From Eudromia elegans (Eukaryota; Chordata; Aves; Tinamiformes; Tinamidae), in NCBI GenBank assembly GCA_003342815.1, contig PTEX01000300.1:332680-396679 (forward strand): a DNA stretch of 64,000 nucleotides, given 5' to 3'. Both the position numbers and the translations under genes were made by a program. Below are positions 1 through 12,347 of this stretch, piece after piece (the stretch's first letter is position 1; every line of letters starts with the position of its first letter). The notes beneath the pieces were generated by a model. It was given only the letters and a program-made list of their open reading frames with translations. It did no database searches and was not told the origin of the DNA.

Positions 1-3000
1 TTGCCAATTCAAAATCTGAGTCCAGATTTTGTTCATTTTGTTCATGTAGTTCATTTTCTTCAGGTTATTTAGTTTAAAGCTATCTTAGAAGGAGGTTTAA
101 AGCAGCTAAGTATGAACCAAAACCGTAAACTTGTGCCTGAAGTGAAGCTGCTTGAAAGTTCATACTTGTTATAAACTTTTCTCCCCTTGTTTATCAGTAC
201 AAAAATGACAATTTCATTGAACATTCATTGAAAATTGTTTGAATGGCACTATACAAGAAGATCTTCCTGAAGATATTGTAATTTTGGTATAATCAAAAAT
301 AATATTCTTATGCAATTATTAAACATAATTCTGTGTTGTAGGATCACAGCAGAATGAAAGAGCTTAGCTTCAGCTGAATTTAAACGTAGCCAAATGGTAT
401 GTCACAACCAATATACAGTATGCTGCACTCACAACCAGTTAGGATCTCTTTTGTGCCTCATTACAGCACTTGCTTCATTTGTATTTCCATCCACCTTACT
501 GAGAAAGGCACGCCCCATGGGTTGAAAAGCAACACTATAAAATAACTGAGGTCTTTATATACATTTAGACTGGCTCGTTCCATTCTTCTTGGCAATATCA
601 GAGCTCTCTGGTTTAGATTAATTTCCCTAGTTGCACATAGCATTTTGTAATTAAGTGTTTTAACTTTTTTTGAACTGAGAGTGAAATAAGAAAACAACCT
701 ATATCCCCATTCCAATTGTGTGCGTGGTGCAGGAAAAAAAAAAGTGTTTCTATTTTCACTGGGACATGCTTTGCCTTGCCCCAGACACCTTCTTAATCAA
801 TCTGTAAATGATTGATCTATACATGCAGCTGTGGTGTTTCCTAAGCATAGGAATATTAGAAGCTAAGGTGGTGAGGAGATTTAATAACCTGAATGAGTGG
901 TCTAACGCTGAACCAAGCAAGATATTTCTACTCCCTTGCTTCTCGAATAACCTCCCATAAGGTAGAAGGTTCTGTACGTTGGTAGCCCTGCAAAACTGAG
1001 CAAAAACTAAATACAAAAAGGGACCAGGATGTTGATGGAACATACTAAAAAGACATCATTAGCCCAAGTAGTCCATCTATGCAGAGAAGATTTTCCTGGC
1101 AGGAACCCTAGAGTCAAGTTGTTTCTCTGAAATACTCTGTGGAGGAATCTATCTATCTGCTAAAATTGGCAATGAAGGGAGCCTAAAAAACACACCTACT
1201 CTATCTTTTGAAAATTGCTGCCTTGAGTGAATACTACAGCGTGTCACGGTTAGGTTTTTTTGGGTTTTTTGTTTTGTTTTGTTTTGATTTTTTTGGGTTT
1301 TTTTTTAGGTTCTTCTGAGGGGAATTATGAACTATGCAGTAGTGTGCATTGTTTCATTTCATGAAGAATACAGAGTGACCTAGAAGAAATGTCATAGGGA
1401 TAACTCTTCTTAAAGAAAAAAAAAAGGTTCCATGTTGGAAGCAACTTCCTTTTATAAGAAAGAGGAAGTTCTGATATAAGGATCCTATTAATCACTTCAT
1501 ATTCGGAGAAGTTTATATATTTCACATTAAAGAGTCCGTAGGAAAGGTATCAGGGATGATTTTTTTTTCCCATCTACCAAGCAAGCTATTCTAATTACTA
1601 AACCAGGATGTCCTGCTTCAACTTGTGCTTTTTATTCCTGCCCTAATTACTTCAGACTGATTTTCAGCACAGTGTAAGAACTTCAAAATATCTTCATATT
1701 CTGGCATCAAGCCAGAATACTCTAGTGGTTTGATATTCTCTGGGAACATAGAATATGTAGATTCCCAAATGCAGAGAAGAAACTTTAACCTGGGTTTTCA
1801 AATCCATTGAGAAGTGAGCTGACTACTAGATTACTGTGCAAATATAAAAAAGTGGAGGTGTGAAGTGCTACTTTCTTTGTACTTGTTAAAAAAAGAAAGT
1901 TCCATCACAACAACATTTGCTCAGGATCCTGTTCTTTTAGGTTCACATTAAGTGTGCATTGATAATACTTTCCAGCTCTGTGAAAAGGCAGGTTTGAACA
2001 ACTGCCTGAAGAATGACTCTGCTTTGTCAGTTAATGCAAACAATAATTCATCAAATAAACGTCTAGCTCTGCTAGGACTGGTTTGGATTAAAACCATAGT
2101 GAATTTTTGGAAAGCATCCTTGGATAATGCATTCTATAAGGCAAAAAGAAGCTGAGGATTATCTAGAGACTTCTACTTCTCCCTAATTAACTTACACCAC
2201 ATAAACATTCCCTCTTAACACGCACAGTAAATTGTTTCAAATTAAAGAGGTCATTTTTCCTTTGAGATTGGCTATGATTGCAAAATACTTTCTCAGTCTA
2301 AGGATCGAGAGGTTGTAGCACAGTACTGATGCATATATGTATAATTTGGCTTGTGCAAATATTCAAGATATATTGGTTAGGGATTTCACTGAAAAATTTT
2401 TTTTTGAAAAAATAATGATGGTGATGGACAAAATTTTAGTCAGTTATTTGCATCAATGGATAAAAAATAACATTAGTCTTATGCTGAGAGTGAAAAAGTC
2501 TACATGTAGCCAATTCTGGATTTTGATGGATCTCACTGAGATACAGATTCTCTGAGCGCTAAGTTTACCATATGTCCAGACTTCTCCTGACATGCCCTTC
2601 TCTTCCACCAAGAAAACTGTTTGGGAAGAAAGATAAGATTGTGCCTGGCTGAGATGAACAGCACAGCACATACATACATGCTAGAACTGATATTCCCTGG
2701 ACATGTCAGGTTCTAGGACCTGACATACCATAGAAAATGCTACAGAAAAAATGGCAACTGTACTATGAGAGATGTACTTGCATCTGCAATACATGGAGAC
2801 ACAAGACATGCAAGACATGGAGACACAATTTTGCCACTTCAGCTCCTCACTTTTACAAGTGTCAAAAATGTTGGCTGAAACAGTACTTATGCTTTCCTCT
2901 TTGCAAGGAAAACGTCTAAGATATTGTAGGATGATTAGGATGTCATTCTTCATCTTGAATCGGTTCCCCAACACCTGTGGATTCTCATGCTTCATTTTCA

Positions 3001-4970
3001 GTGTAAAGCCAGAGGTTTTAGGAAGAAAAGTATCAATCTGAAAATGGGAAATATATGTGTGTGCATACACATACAAACTCACACGTATATTTTTTAGAGG
3101 TGGATTCCAATGGCACATGAAACATATCTTCCTGGGTATTTTTGTATAAACATGGCAGAACCTAGGGCTTCTGTAATTAATTAAAAAAAAAAAAAGAAAG
3201 AAAAAAGAATGGGCATAGTGTTATAACCACCTGATCTGGATAGGGAAATTAGAATTTTCTTGGCCAAACCCTTCTTTATCCCTAGGAAGCCCACTAAAGA
3301 AATGCTAGGGGAAATGCCTAAGGACCCCAGCTAGATGCTCATGTTCTTCCAAATGCTAGATTTAAAGCATGACTCTAGGCAACAAAACATGTCAGGAATA
3401 AGCAACTTGGAGGGGTAACTGCCTGGCCTATAGCTGGAGCCCAAATGTATGTCCATTGGAAACAGGACATGTCTACTTAAAACTATAAACAAGTCCTAGT
3501 AGCCATACAGACGATAAAATTGAAGTAAAAGAAAATTTCTGCCTGCAGGTGGTAAAATAAATTAAACATGTAAGAAATCAATTGCATTCTGAAATGAAAG
3601 CAGGAAAACAAAACATACAAAAGAAGAACTTGAAAGAAAATGGCCAATTTGTTAAGGCCTGTTCAGATCTCAGGCACAAGGTCACTCTTGAAATGAGCTA
3701 AGGCAGTCTCAGTCAATTTATGACAAATCAGGACAAGACATGAGTGATCTTGTGGATACTATCAAACCAAGAAATCTTCAACTCAACAAAAGATATATAT
3801 GGTTAGACAGAATCATACCAGATCATAGTATTAATGTTCATATGGACAATCTCTTAAAAGAAAATATAATACTTTTTTCAGTGGACAAGATCCTTGATGC
3901 AGCCAGTCTGGTATCTTGGCAGTAAACCAGACTCAGAGTTTCGGATATAGCCTCCAAAATCTGACCATTAATGTAATGTGAAATATAAGTAAGAGGAGGA
4001 AATTCCTTCCTGATCTTTTTGTCAATCATTAGATTGGATCATTAGATTTTTATTGCCTTTATCTCAACATGAATAACCAATAATATTGTTTCTGGCAATA
4101 AAATTAACCCAGACTTAAAAAAATTCCATTATTGGAGTTAAGTCTGACCAAATGGTGTCTACAGTGCAGTATCTCTTTTTATTTATTCTATCTTTATCTG
4201 CTATTAAAAAAACAATATGCTTCTCTTGTAATATCAAAAATGTCACGTAAGGAAAACTCACTTAGAGAAATATTGCTTTTATTTTATTATCTTATATTCT
4301 GTGTGACCTCAAACATGGTTTACAGTAGACTCACAATCAGAAAGAAACAGTTCATCAAATGTCACTTTTCTTCATCTTTATTCTGTATGGGTTAAAAAAA
4401 GTCCTGGTCAGCTTTTTAGGCCAATTCATAATTACCATTTACTAACACATACTTTTGAGCTCAGATTCTTAGCTGAGTGGGTGCTACAGTTGCCACAGAG
4501 GAGAAAAAGGATGGAGAAGGTAACAACGTGCATGTCTGAAATAAAGACTGAAATTGTAAGCAAAGAACATTTTTTTTATTTCCTTTTCAAACAAAATCTC
4601 CCGCTCTCAATAAACATGTTGTCTGTAAGTGTGAGATATAATTGCTGGTCTATAATGATGAAATTCAGTTTTTCTGGTTCCTGACAGAAAACAACTAATT
4701 TTTTTCTTAAAATATCTTAGTCAAGGCCCAGGCACTATCTTGACATATTTAGCTAATTTAGCTAAATTTCTAATCTGGAAAAAAAATGTCATTCACTAAT
4801 TCTATTGCATCACATTATTGGATGGGTAATAGCCATATCACAGACACAATAACTCAGGCAACCCTGAATACAGCCAAAGTATCTTCAGTGCCTTGAGAAA
4901 TTCTTTGGATTATTACAAAGCTACAATGCTATGCAAAGCACAGACAGCTTTTGAAAGGAGAGGAAACAGA
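1..4970. other. Unique AT-rich DNA, no gene recognised
   Basis: This stretch is AT-rich, with scattered homopolymer runs such as T-rich 1255-1306 and A-rich 3181-3205. The longest open frame is 145 codons on the minus strand at 2681-3118. It shows no recognisable domain and has an irregular, cysteine- and serine-rich composition, so I read it as chance. A 14 bp direct repeat (acatggagacacaa) occurs at 2791-2804 and 2815-2828. I see no splice-bordered exon, RNA gene or mobile element. It could be intronic or intergenic; the sequence alone cannot tell. Confidence 0.6.
1255..1306 (+). repeat. T-rich low-complexity tract
   Basis: Runs of T are broken by single or triple G, including three GTTTT-like units in the middle. 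It is simple low-complexity sequence. It could be the reverse of an A-rich tail, but no retroelement body is visible next to it. Confidence 0.85.
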
Positions 4971-4974
4971 AAGA

Positions 4975-6687
4975 AACAAAGAAGGCAGGAGAATACAGAG
5001 GATTTGAAGGATACAGAGAAGACAGAGTTACTAAATACCTCCTTTCCTTAAGTTTTTACTGCTAAAGCTAGTTCCCATGATCTACAGAACGTGGAGTCAA
5101 GAGAGAAAAACGGGAGAGAAGAAGACTTTCTGCTGGTTGAGGAAGATTGGGTTAGGAATTATTTAGGCAAACTGGACAAACCTAAATCTATGGGCCTAGA
5201 TGAGATACACCCAAGAGTGCTGAGGGAACTAGCGGGGGTTATTGCTCTGCCTCTCTCCATTGTCTTTGAGGGGTCATGGAGAGTGGGAGAGGTGCTGGAG
5301 GACTAGAAGGGAGCTAACATCGCTCCAGTCTTCAGAAAGGGCAAAAGGGAGGAGCCAGGTCAGCCTCACCTCCGTTCCTGGAAAGGTGATGGAGCAGCTT
5401 GTCCTTGAGACCATCTCTAGGCATGTGAAGGAAAAGATGATAATCAGGAGTAATCATCATGGATTCACTAAGGTAAGTCATGTTTGACCAATCTGATAAC
5501 TTTCTATGATGCGATGACAGGGTGGGTGGATGAGAAGAGAGGATGCTGTCTGCCTTCACTTCAGCAAGGCTTTTGACACAGTCTCCCATAACATCCTCAT
5601 ACGAAAGCTCCAGAAGCATGGGTTAGTTGAGTGGACAATGAGGTAGATTGAGAACTGGCTGGATGGCAAAGGTCAGAGGGTGGTGATAAATGGGACTGAG
5701 TCTAGTTGGAGGCCTGTGGCCAGTGGTATCCTTCATGGGTCTGTGATGGTCCCAGCGCTGTTCAATTTTTTCATTGGTGACTTGGATGATGGGACAGACA
5801 GCATCCTCAGCAAGTTTGCGATCGATACCAAACTAGGTGGAGTGTCTGACACTCCAGAGAGCTGTGCCGCCATTCAGAAGTGCCTAGAGAGGTTGGAGAG
5901 TTAGTCAAAAAGGAACTTCATGAGATTCAACAAGGACAACTGCAAGGTCCTTCATCTGGGCAGGAATAAACTCAGACATGAGTACAAATTAGAGGTTGAC
6001 CTGCTGAAAAGCAGGAGAGGGATTTGGTAATCCTGACTGACAACAAGTTAAACATGATTCAGCAGTGTGCCCTCATGGCCAAGAAGTCCAGTGGAATCCA
6101 GGTCTGCATTAGGAGGAGCATTGCCAGGAGGTTGAGAGAGGGGATCCTACCCCTCTACTCAGCTCTGATAAGGCCGCACCTGGGTGAATTTCTGGGCTCC
6201 TCAATATAGAAGGGACATAGAACTTCTAGAGAAGGTCCAGTGCAGAGCAACAAAGGTGATTAAGGGACTGGAGCATCTGTCTTATGAGGAAACACTAAAT
6301 GATCTAGACCTATTTAGCCTGGAGAAGAGAAGATTGAGAGGGGATCTAATCAACATGTACAAATACCTGAAGGGTGAATCTGAAGAGGATAGGACCAAAC
6401 TTTTCTCTGTGGTGAACAGCAACAGAAAAAAAAGGGTAAGGGGTACAAAGTGAAATACAGCAAGTTCCATCTCCATATGAGGAAGAACTTTTTCTGTGAG
6501 GGTGACAGAGCCCTGGACCAGGCTGCCCAGAGAGGCTGTGGAGTCTCCTTCTCTGGAGATCTTCCAAACCTGCCTGGATGCCACCCTGTGCCCCGTGCTC
6601 TAGGGATCCCTTCTGGAGCAGCAGGGTTGGACTAGATGATCTCTAGAGGTCTCTTCCAACCTCACCCACTCTGTGATTCTGTGAATA
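4975..6687 (+). mobile_element. CR1 LINE, 5'-truncated, mutated
   Basis: This is the 3' part of a chicken-repeat-1 (CR1) non-LTR retrotransposon. It enters inside the reverse transcriptase gene; the first clear match is the segment around 4981 rich in acagaggattt-like words. It continues through the RT core (FSKAFDTVSH-like motif at 5560-5589) and the C-terminal part (YSALIRPHL and [20 protein letters not shown]-like words at about 6160-6380). It ends with the typical CR1 3' tail: a segment ending in ggttggactagatgatctct, then two copies of an attctgtg-like octamer at about 6672-6687. There is no poly(A), as expected for CR1. Full CR1 elements are about 4.5 kb, so well over half is missing at the 5' end, the usual result of incomplete target-primed insertion. 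I saw no clear target-site duplication. Confidence 0.95.
4990..6600 (+). pseudogene. Relic of CR1 ORF2 (reverse transcriptase)
   Basis: In intact CR1, ORF2 encodes an endonuclease and a reverse transcriptase that copies the element RNA at the insertion site. Only part of the RT and the C-terminal region remains here. The frame is interrupted by in-frame stops, for example a TAG at 5304-5306 where family members carry a tryptophan codon, and by several frameshifts (different frames carry 5091-5306, 5332-5487, 5542-5646, 5680-5904 and 6184-6453). The catalytic F/Y-A-D-D box reads FAID at 5815-5826, so one of the two key aspartates is lost. The element can no longer encode an active enzyme. All the short open frames in this interval are pieces of this one gene or its antisense. 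Confidence 0.92.
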
Positions 6688-7209
6688 TATATATTTCAAA
6701 ACCAGTAATGCTGTGTATTGCAATGAAGGCTGTCAGAATTTCCAAAATAAAGCAGTTAAGCTTTTCAGTAAATGTTTCAACATTGCTAATATTCTTCTTT
6801 TTTTCTCCTCCTGCTAGAATTATCTATTAACTTTTCTTTCAAGAATTTCTTGAAATTAGCTTTTGTCTAGCAGAAGCAGTTTGTGTCAGTTGTTTTTGCT
6901 AAACCCAGCCAAACCATCAAGACTGCATCTCTTCCAACTCTTCTGAAGCAACAGTTATGATCCAATTATGACAGGATGTGAAGGGAGATGAAGTTTACCT
7001 ACAAACTTCCAGAAGGATAAAAGGTACTGGAGACTGAAAAGGCCTTATGTTGATTTGATATTGAAGAGCAATATGTAATCCTGGTATGTTCTACAAATAC
7101 AGCATTAGAATAAGACATTACCATTATTTACGAAGTTCTGAGATTTTTTTTTTTTTTCAGAATATATGTATGATAATCAGTTGTTCTTCATACTAGACTC
7201 TCTTTTACT

Positions 7210-7238
7210 AAAAAAGAAAGAAAAAAAGAAAGAAAAAG
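7210..7238 (+). repeat. GAAA-type purine microsatellite
   Basis: A-rich tract with irregular GAAA units. Simple sequence; no other feature is attached. Confidence 0.8.
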
Positions 7239-8393
7239 ATGGAAAATTTAGTCAGAGAAGATTTTCCATATGATTTAGAGGAGTTGAGGAGCTCTACACA
7301 AGTTGCATTAAACTGGATTCTTCAATCTGTCACTGCCAGTAATACTGCAGCACTGTCTCTGTTCTCAGAGCAGTGGACTGTGATATTTTATTTCATACAT
7401 AATTTCATATTTTGAAATGTATAGTCTTCCATCATACATCTAGCAAATTGCCCTGCACAGCATTAACATGTGCTCTGATCTTGTACTGTAAGATTGCTCA
7501 GCAAAGAAGGTAAAGGAGAGCAATTTGTGAAAAACTAGGTAGCTTCACTTCATTGCTCTGCTCATAACAGGATTTACAGGTTTACAATCTACTGCCCTTT
7601 TCCTCTGCTCTCTGAACACTTCTATGCTCTGTGGTCCCCAAAGTTCAGTGAAGCAATGGGGCTTGTGCTTATTCCATCTGATTTCTTCTGCCAGATTACC
7701 TTAGCACATCTGGTAAAAATTAGATAAACAGATTAGTTACGGTTCTGTTTTCAGTTATTTTCTTGAAGCCTCTGCCCTCCCTTGTCTATTGCAGAGGAAA
7801 GTCATAAATTTCTGATAGGAATAAAGATTCTCATTACTGGTCCTACTTAGGTACTGCACAGCCAGTGTCGAGCCTAATTAGATTTCAAGAAATCCAGGTC
7901 CATTATTTGTGACAACAGTAGCATGTGCTGATGATGCAGCTCAGCGGAGAGCACTGCTTGTCCAATAAAGGGGTTCTCTAATCCACAGAAATATGTCACA
8001 TACTTGCAGTTTTAATGAAAATGTAATCAGCCTAACCCCAACTACATTTCAACTGTTTTATGTGGTGTAAAATTATTTATTTGGTGGCCTATAAAGCAAG
8101 CAAAGTGCTTCCTAAAATGCTCAGGCATGAACATCTTTCTGGATTTTAACTCTTTAATATCTCTTTTTTTTCTCTCATTGTAAGAAGGGCAGTAATAGAA
8201 GGGCTGCTTTAGGACAACAGATAAAAAAGTTAACAAGTCCTTTTGCACTTTCAGTTTACTCATTGCTCTAGAAAAAAACAGAGAGCCATTACCACGTCTA
8301 ATACAAGCACACATGAAACCTGTGAGTATATATCAGGATTGTCACTTGCATTATGTGGCAAAAGGACCCTTTCATATGTAAGGTGTAAGGTGT

Positions 8394-8418
8394 GATGTAA
8401 GGTGTTACACCTTACATC
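8394..8418. repeat. Perfect inverted repeat, 12 bp arms, 1 nt spacer
   Basis: The arms gatgtaaggtgt (8394-8405) and acaccttacatc (8407-8418) are exact reverse complements around a single T at 8406. The left arm is preceded by two more gtaaggt-type words at 8378-8391, so the arm seems to derive from a short local tandem repeat, one copy of which was inverted. It could extrude as a cruciform. No transposon ends or gene lie beside it. Confidence 0.9.
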
Positions 8419-8462
8419 TAAGGACAGGACACTACTGCTATTTTGCAATAGGAGAAAGGAGG

Positions 8463-8480
8463 AAAAAAAAAAAAAAAAAA
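8463..8480 (+). repeat. Poly(A)18 tract
   Basis: Eighteen consecutive A. It begins 45 bp after the palindrome at 8394-8418. No retroelement body is recognisable upstream. Confidence 0.9.
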
Positions 8481-9422
8481 GGAATAACAGCCTTAAACAC
8501 TAAAGCTTTCCAAACTCAGTTTGCAAAGAAGTCACAAGTTTTTGAACTAAGGCCCAGCAGTGAAGATCAGGGAAACTCTTAGCTGAAGTAAAACCTTTTG
8601 GTACTTTCTTTGCTTCTGATTTCAAGGTTGTTTCAGTCAGGAAGCTCTGCTTGCACTGCAGATAGCACCCTGTTTTTTAAGAGGCACAAAACCTGTACCT
8701 TTCAGTACTACTAACTTCTAGGTTTTCTGTAAATACCTGATCTTACTGCCTGCTGGACTCAGATTAACTTTCTATTTATGACATTAGGTTTATGAGCAAT
8801 CTTAAACAAAACCAAAACATTTGTTTTCAGTTTAAATTTAGGGCATAGTTTGTGAAGATGGGAGTTCTAAACATGAGGATATGTACAGGTCTCACGCTGG
8901 CTTTCCTAAGTCCCTGTTTCTAGTTGAAAAGTAAACATTTGTTTATGGTTTCAATTCTGAATCATCTCTTACCCAAGCCACATTTCCCTGCCTGAGTTTG
9001 TACTGAGCCTGAAATCTTAACTGAGTTCTGCTCATCTCATTCAGGTGTCCATGATGATATTCACTGTACCCTGAGAACAAGAGATGAATATCAAGGGAAA
9101 GTAAATCATCTTTATTGAATTCCAATTTAAAAAATTCTACTGAATCTGTAAAAATTATTAATCTTAAATATTAAGTCCAAAGTCGATGCAGTTTTGAACA
9201 AAGGATTTCATTGTCAAAATGCTGGGAATCGAGAGCTTAAAATAAGAGATCATAAGCTGTCAAGACAGGGCTAAATTCCCTTCTAGAGCAAATCATGGAA
9301 CTTTCAAGGCCTACAGTGCTGTCAGACTGTCTCAGCAGAGATTGTTATGTTTCCAGAATTTGAACCTAGCAAAGATAAGACTTCTCAGACCCTGTGTAAA
9401 ACTCCCTGTTCTTAAGAGTTTT

Positions 9423-9446
9423 ACGCTACAATGAACGCTACAATGA
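9423..9446 (+). repeat. 12 bp tandem duplication
   Basis: The word acgctacaatga occurs twice without a gap at 9423-9434 and 9435-9446. It looks like a recent slippage or repair duplication. Confidence 0.9.
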
Positions 9447-12329
9447 CGAGTACAACTATTTCTGTTTATTAAGTCAATGTTTGCAAACACATTTTGGGTA
9501 GTGATTTTTCACCCACAATTTCCCATTTGGACCCCCTCACATGCTTTCATGTTTGGATTCCCTCTGCATCAAATTTACACATGTACATGTATATATAAGA
9601 CTAGACAGGTTCCTACTTAAACGAAATGCAAATGGATGCTTAGACTCCTTATACTGCATTTTCATTTTTCATTTCAGAATGACGAGTTGTGCTCCAAAGC
9701 ATCATATTAGTGTACACTGGAAAAGAACTAAAGCACTGCACTTTAAGATAATTATAATCATTACTAGTTCCTGGTTTCTTCAGAGAGCTGATAATTTTTT
9801 CTGATTTCAGAAAATATTCTGATTCAGCAAGAGTGCTCTTGACACTCTCAGAGTTCAGGCAAGAATAAAGACAGCCCTTTAATTAACTACTTTTTTTTAT
9901 TAAGTGCAAAGATTTCATACTCTCCCTGTTACAGCTGATTCTAATTCTCTTGAAATTTACCATATCATTTAATCAAACAATGGCCAGAAGGCAACCCACC
10001 TACAGCTATCAGAAACATTGTGAAACTGAACTCTTTTGCAGCTGCAAACTGTGACTAAGAACATTCCTCTACAGAAGGAATGATTTCCATTACAAAAACT
10101 TTTCTGGACTTTTTATATCCATTTGATCATTTCTGTTCTTCTGTCAAAGCTAATTGTGGTGTTGCCATCTGAAGGTCATATGGCTGTGTCCAAGTTCAAT
10201 AAATGCCACATTTCTCTCTTAACATAAACACTGCATCCCTGCTGAGATGAATGTTGTAGTGTCTGTGTTGTGCAAGCTGTGGTTCAGCTCATTCGCCTGC
10301 TTTCATGAACAGGAAATTAGAGTTAGAAGAGTGAAAGCAATATAGTCGTCTATTCACCTCCTCATAGGATTTTTTTTATTTTTGTGTTCTCAAAATAAAT
10401 AATGACATTTGACCTTTCTCTGAGACAACATGGCAATCAAGACACATGATGATCTTTGTTATGCCTTACCGCTGATATGACTACAACCATTTCTCTACAA
10501 AAAAACCAAACATAAAAGTAACAAACCTTTCATGCCAGCCCCTAGAATAGTTAACCCAAAAATCTAGCTTTTTTTCTTCTTCTTCTTGGGCCTGGGGAGA
10601 GTTTACAAGCCTTTCACAAATAAGAGTATGGAAATCTTGGATGGAAATTACTCCTCTACTCAGCAACAACGATGAGGAAGGAGCAACCGTGCTCAGGTTC
10701 TGCATGCACCGAGGGGTCAAATTATCACACTATGTGTGACTAACATGGGGTGACAAAGGAGTTACTTCAGCTGATCAGATAAGGAGAGACTATGCCTGCT
10801 AAGCCATGAATGCAAAACTTTCAATTTGGGGGTTAAAATACTAGGCAGATAGATAGTACATTAGAGAGTAAGTATAGGGTGCAGGCTGTGTGTGATTGCA
10901 CAGCGACATTTGTTCTTCCTGGAATTCTTCCAGATGAAATTTTCATCAGATCTCAGAAAAGACAGACAGTTGTAGCCATTTGCAGTCAACTGCTTAGCTA
11001 TATCACAGGGTAGATCTTGTTGAAAAGCAGGGAAAGTCAGAGTGTTAGACTCTATCAATTCAGCCTGTTGACAGATGAGGACAAGACCCTTCCATTTTCC
11101 AAAGAGGCTGCTAATTAAAGCAAAAGCACTAGGAGTGGAAAAAGAGGATGCAATTTCATTGCAACTATACTGGTGATGTTATTATTTGAAAAACATGAAA
11201 TGCCTAGAAACCAATAGAAAGGAAAATGTAGAAAACTGGCAGAATATAATCTTAGTTAAAAAGAAAAAAAAAGACCAAAAAAAAACCAAAACAAAACATT
11301 TTTTTTACCTTCTGACAAACCTACCACATCTGCTCCCTGTCCCTATACTGCGTCAGCCCGCTGCAGAGCATCCTGTGCTTCTCTTTTCTCTGTTCTCTGT
11401 GTAGTATTGTGTAGAATTCCCTGTGTAGAATTTGAAATTCAATATGCCAACCACTGAGTTACAAGTATACAGTACTGACTTGGCTTTTTTCTTTTTTTCT
11501 TTTTAATGTTGTTTTTATCTTGTTGATATCTTGTTGTTTATCTTCACAAGTTATGATGTAAATCTAATTATTCCGAAATCATGGGGAAGAAAATATTAAT
11601 GCAAAGGCAGGTTCCTGTCACTATGAGTTGAAGGTGCTCAAGCACAAGTCCTGTATGTACTGGAGGTAAGTCCTAAGAAACTGTAGTGTATCAGTATCTC
11701 TTCCCCCAGTGTATACCAATTGGGGCACTTGCTGATTCTGTCTCAGTGCAGCTCTGCCAGAGAATATTTGATCAATTGTGAATGTACTCACAATTAGCAT
11801 TCCCTTAAGCTGTCTATGGAAACTATTTTGATCACCCTATCAGGCTAATCTACTGGCAATTCATTTAAAGAAAGGAAATAGCATGTACAAAATATATTGG
11901 GTGAAGTTTTCTGGCTTGTGTTTTCCAGAAAGCAAATTTTGGCTCTTAAAGTCTATGACTCCATGAAGATGGAATGATTTGCCTTCATGACAACACACAT
12001 ATGTTCTTAAAATCATCATAAATGCCTGGCTTTTATACTTGCAGTTTCCTGAGAACTTGTTGTTCAGTAGAGGAATCTCTGTAGATAACCTTAAAGTGAA
12101 TACAACTCAATTTCACTTTAGAGTTTATCATACAGTCTTTTAAATGACTTTTTGTTTCTCATGCACAACTTTCACTCATAGAATATGGAAGGTTTCACAA
12201 CAGGACTATAGAATTTATAAAAGTAAGACAAAAGAAGCAAACAACAGTAATGACAAATCCAAACATTTTGTCCTTAATGAAATATTGACCATAAATCCAA
12301 AGCCATGGTATTTCAGACTATGTAGGAAG

Positions 12330-12347
12330 AAAAAAAAAAAAAAAAAA
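12330..12347 (+). repeat. Poly(A)18 tract
   Basis: Eighteen consecutive A in unique sequence, followed by a T-rich stretch. Simple repeat. Confidence 0.9.

Noticed and set aside
2681-3118. 145-codon open frame on the minus strand
   Set aside because: No recognisable domain; it has a repetitive Cys/Met/Ser segment caused by a 14 bp direct repeat (2791-2828). Chance frame.
6282-6584. Open frames of 100 and 73 codons antisense to the CR1
   Set aside because: They are the reverse strand of the CR1 RT C-terminal region and tail, which stays open in many CR1 copies.
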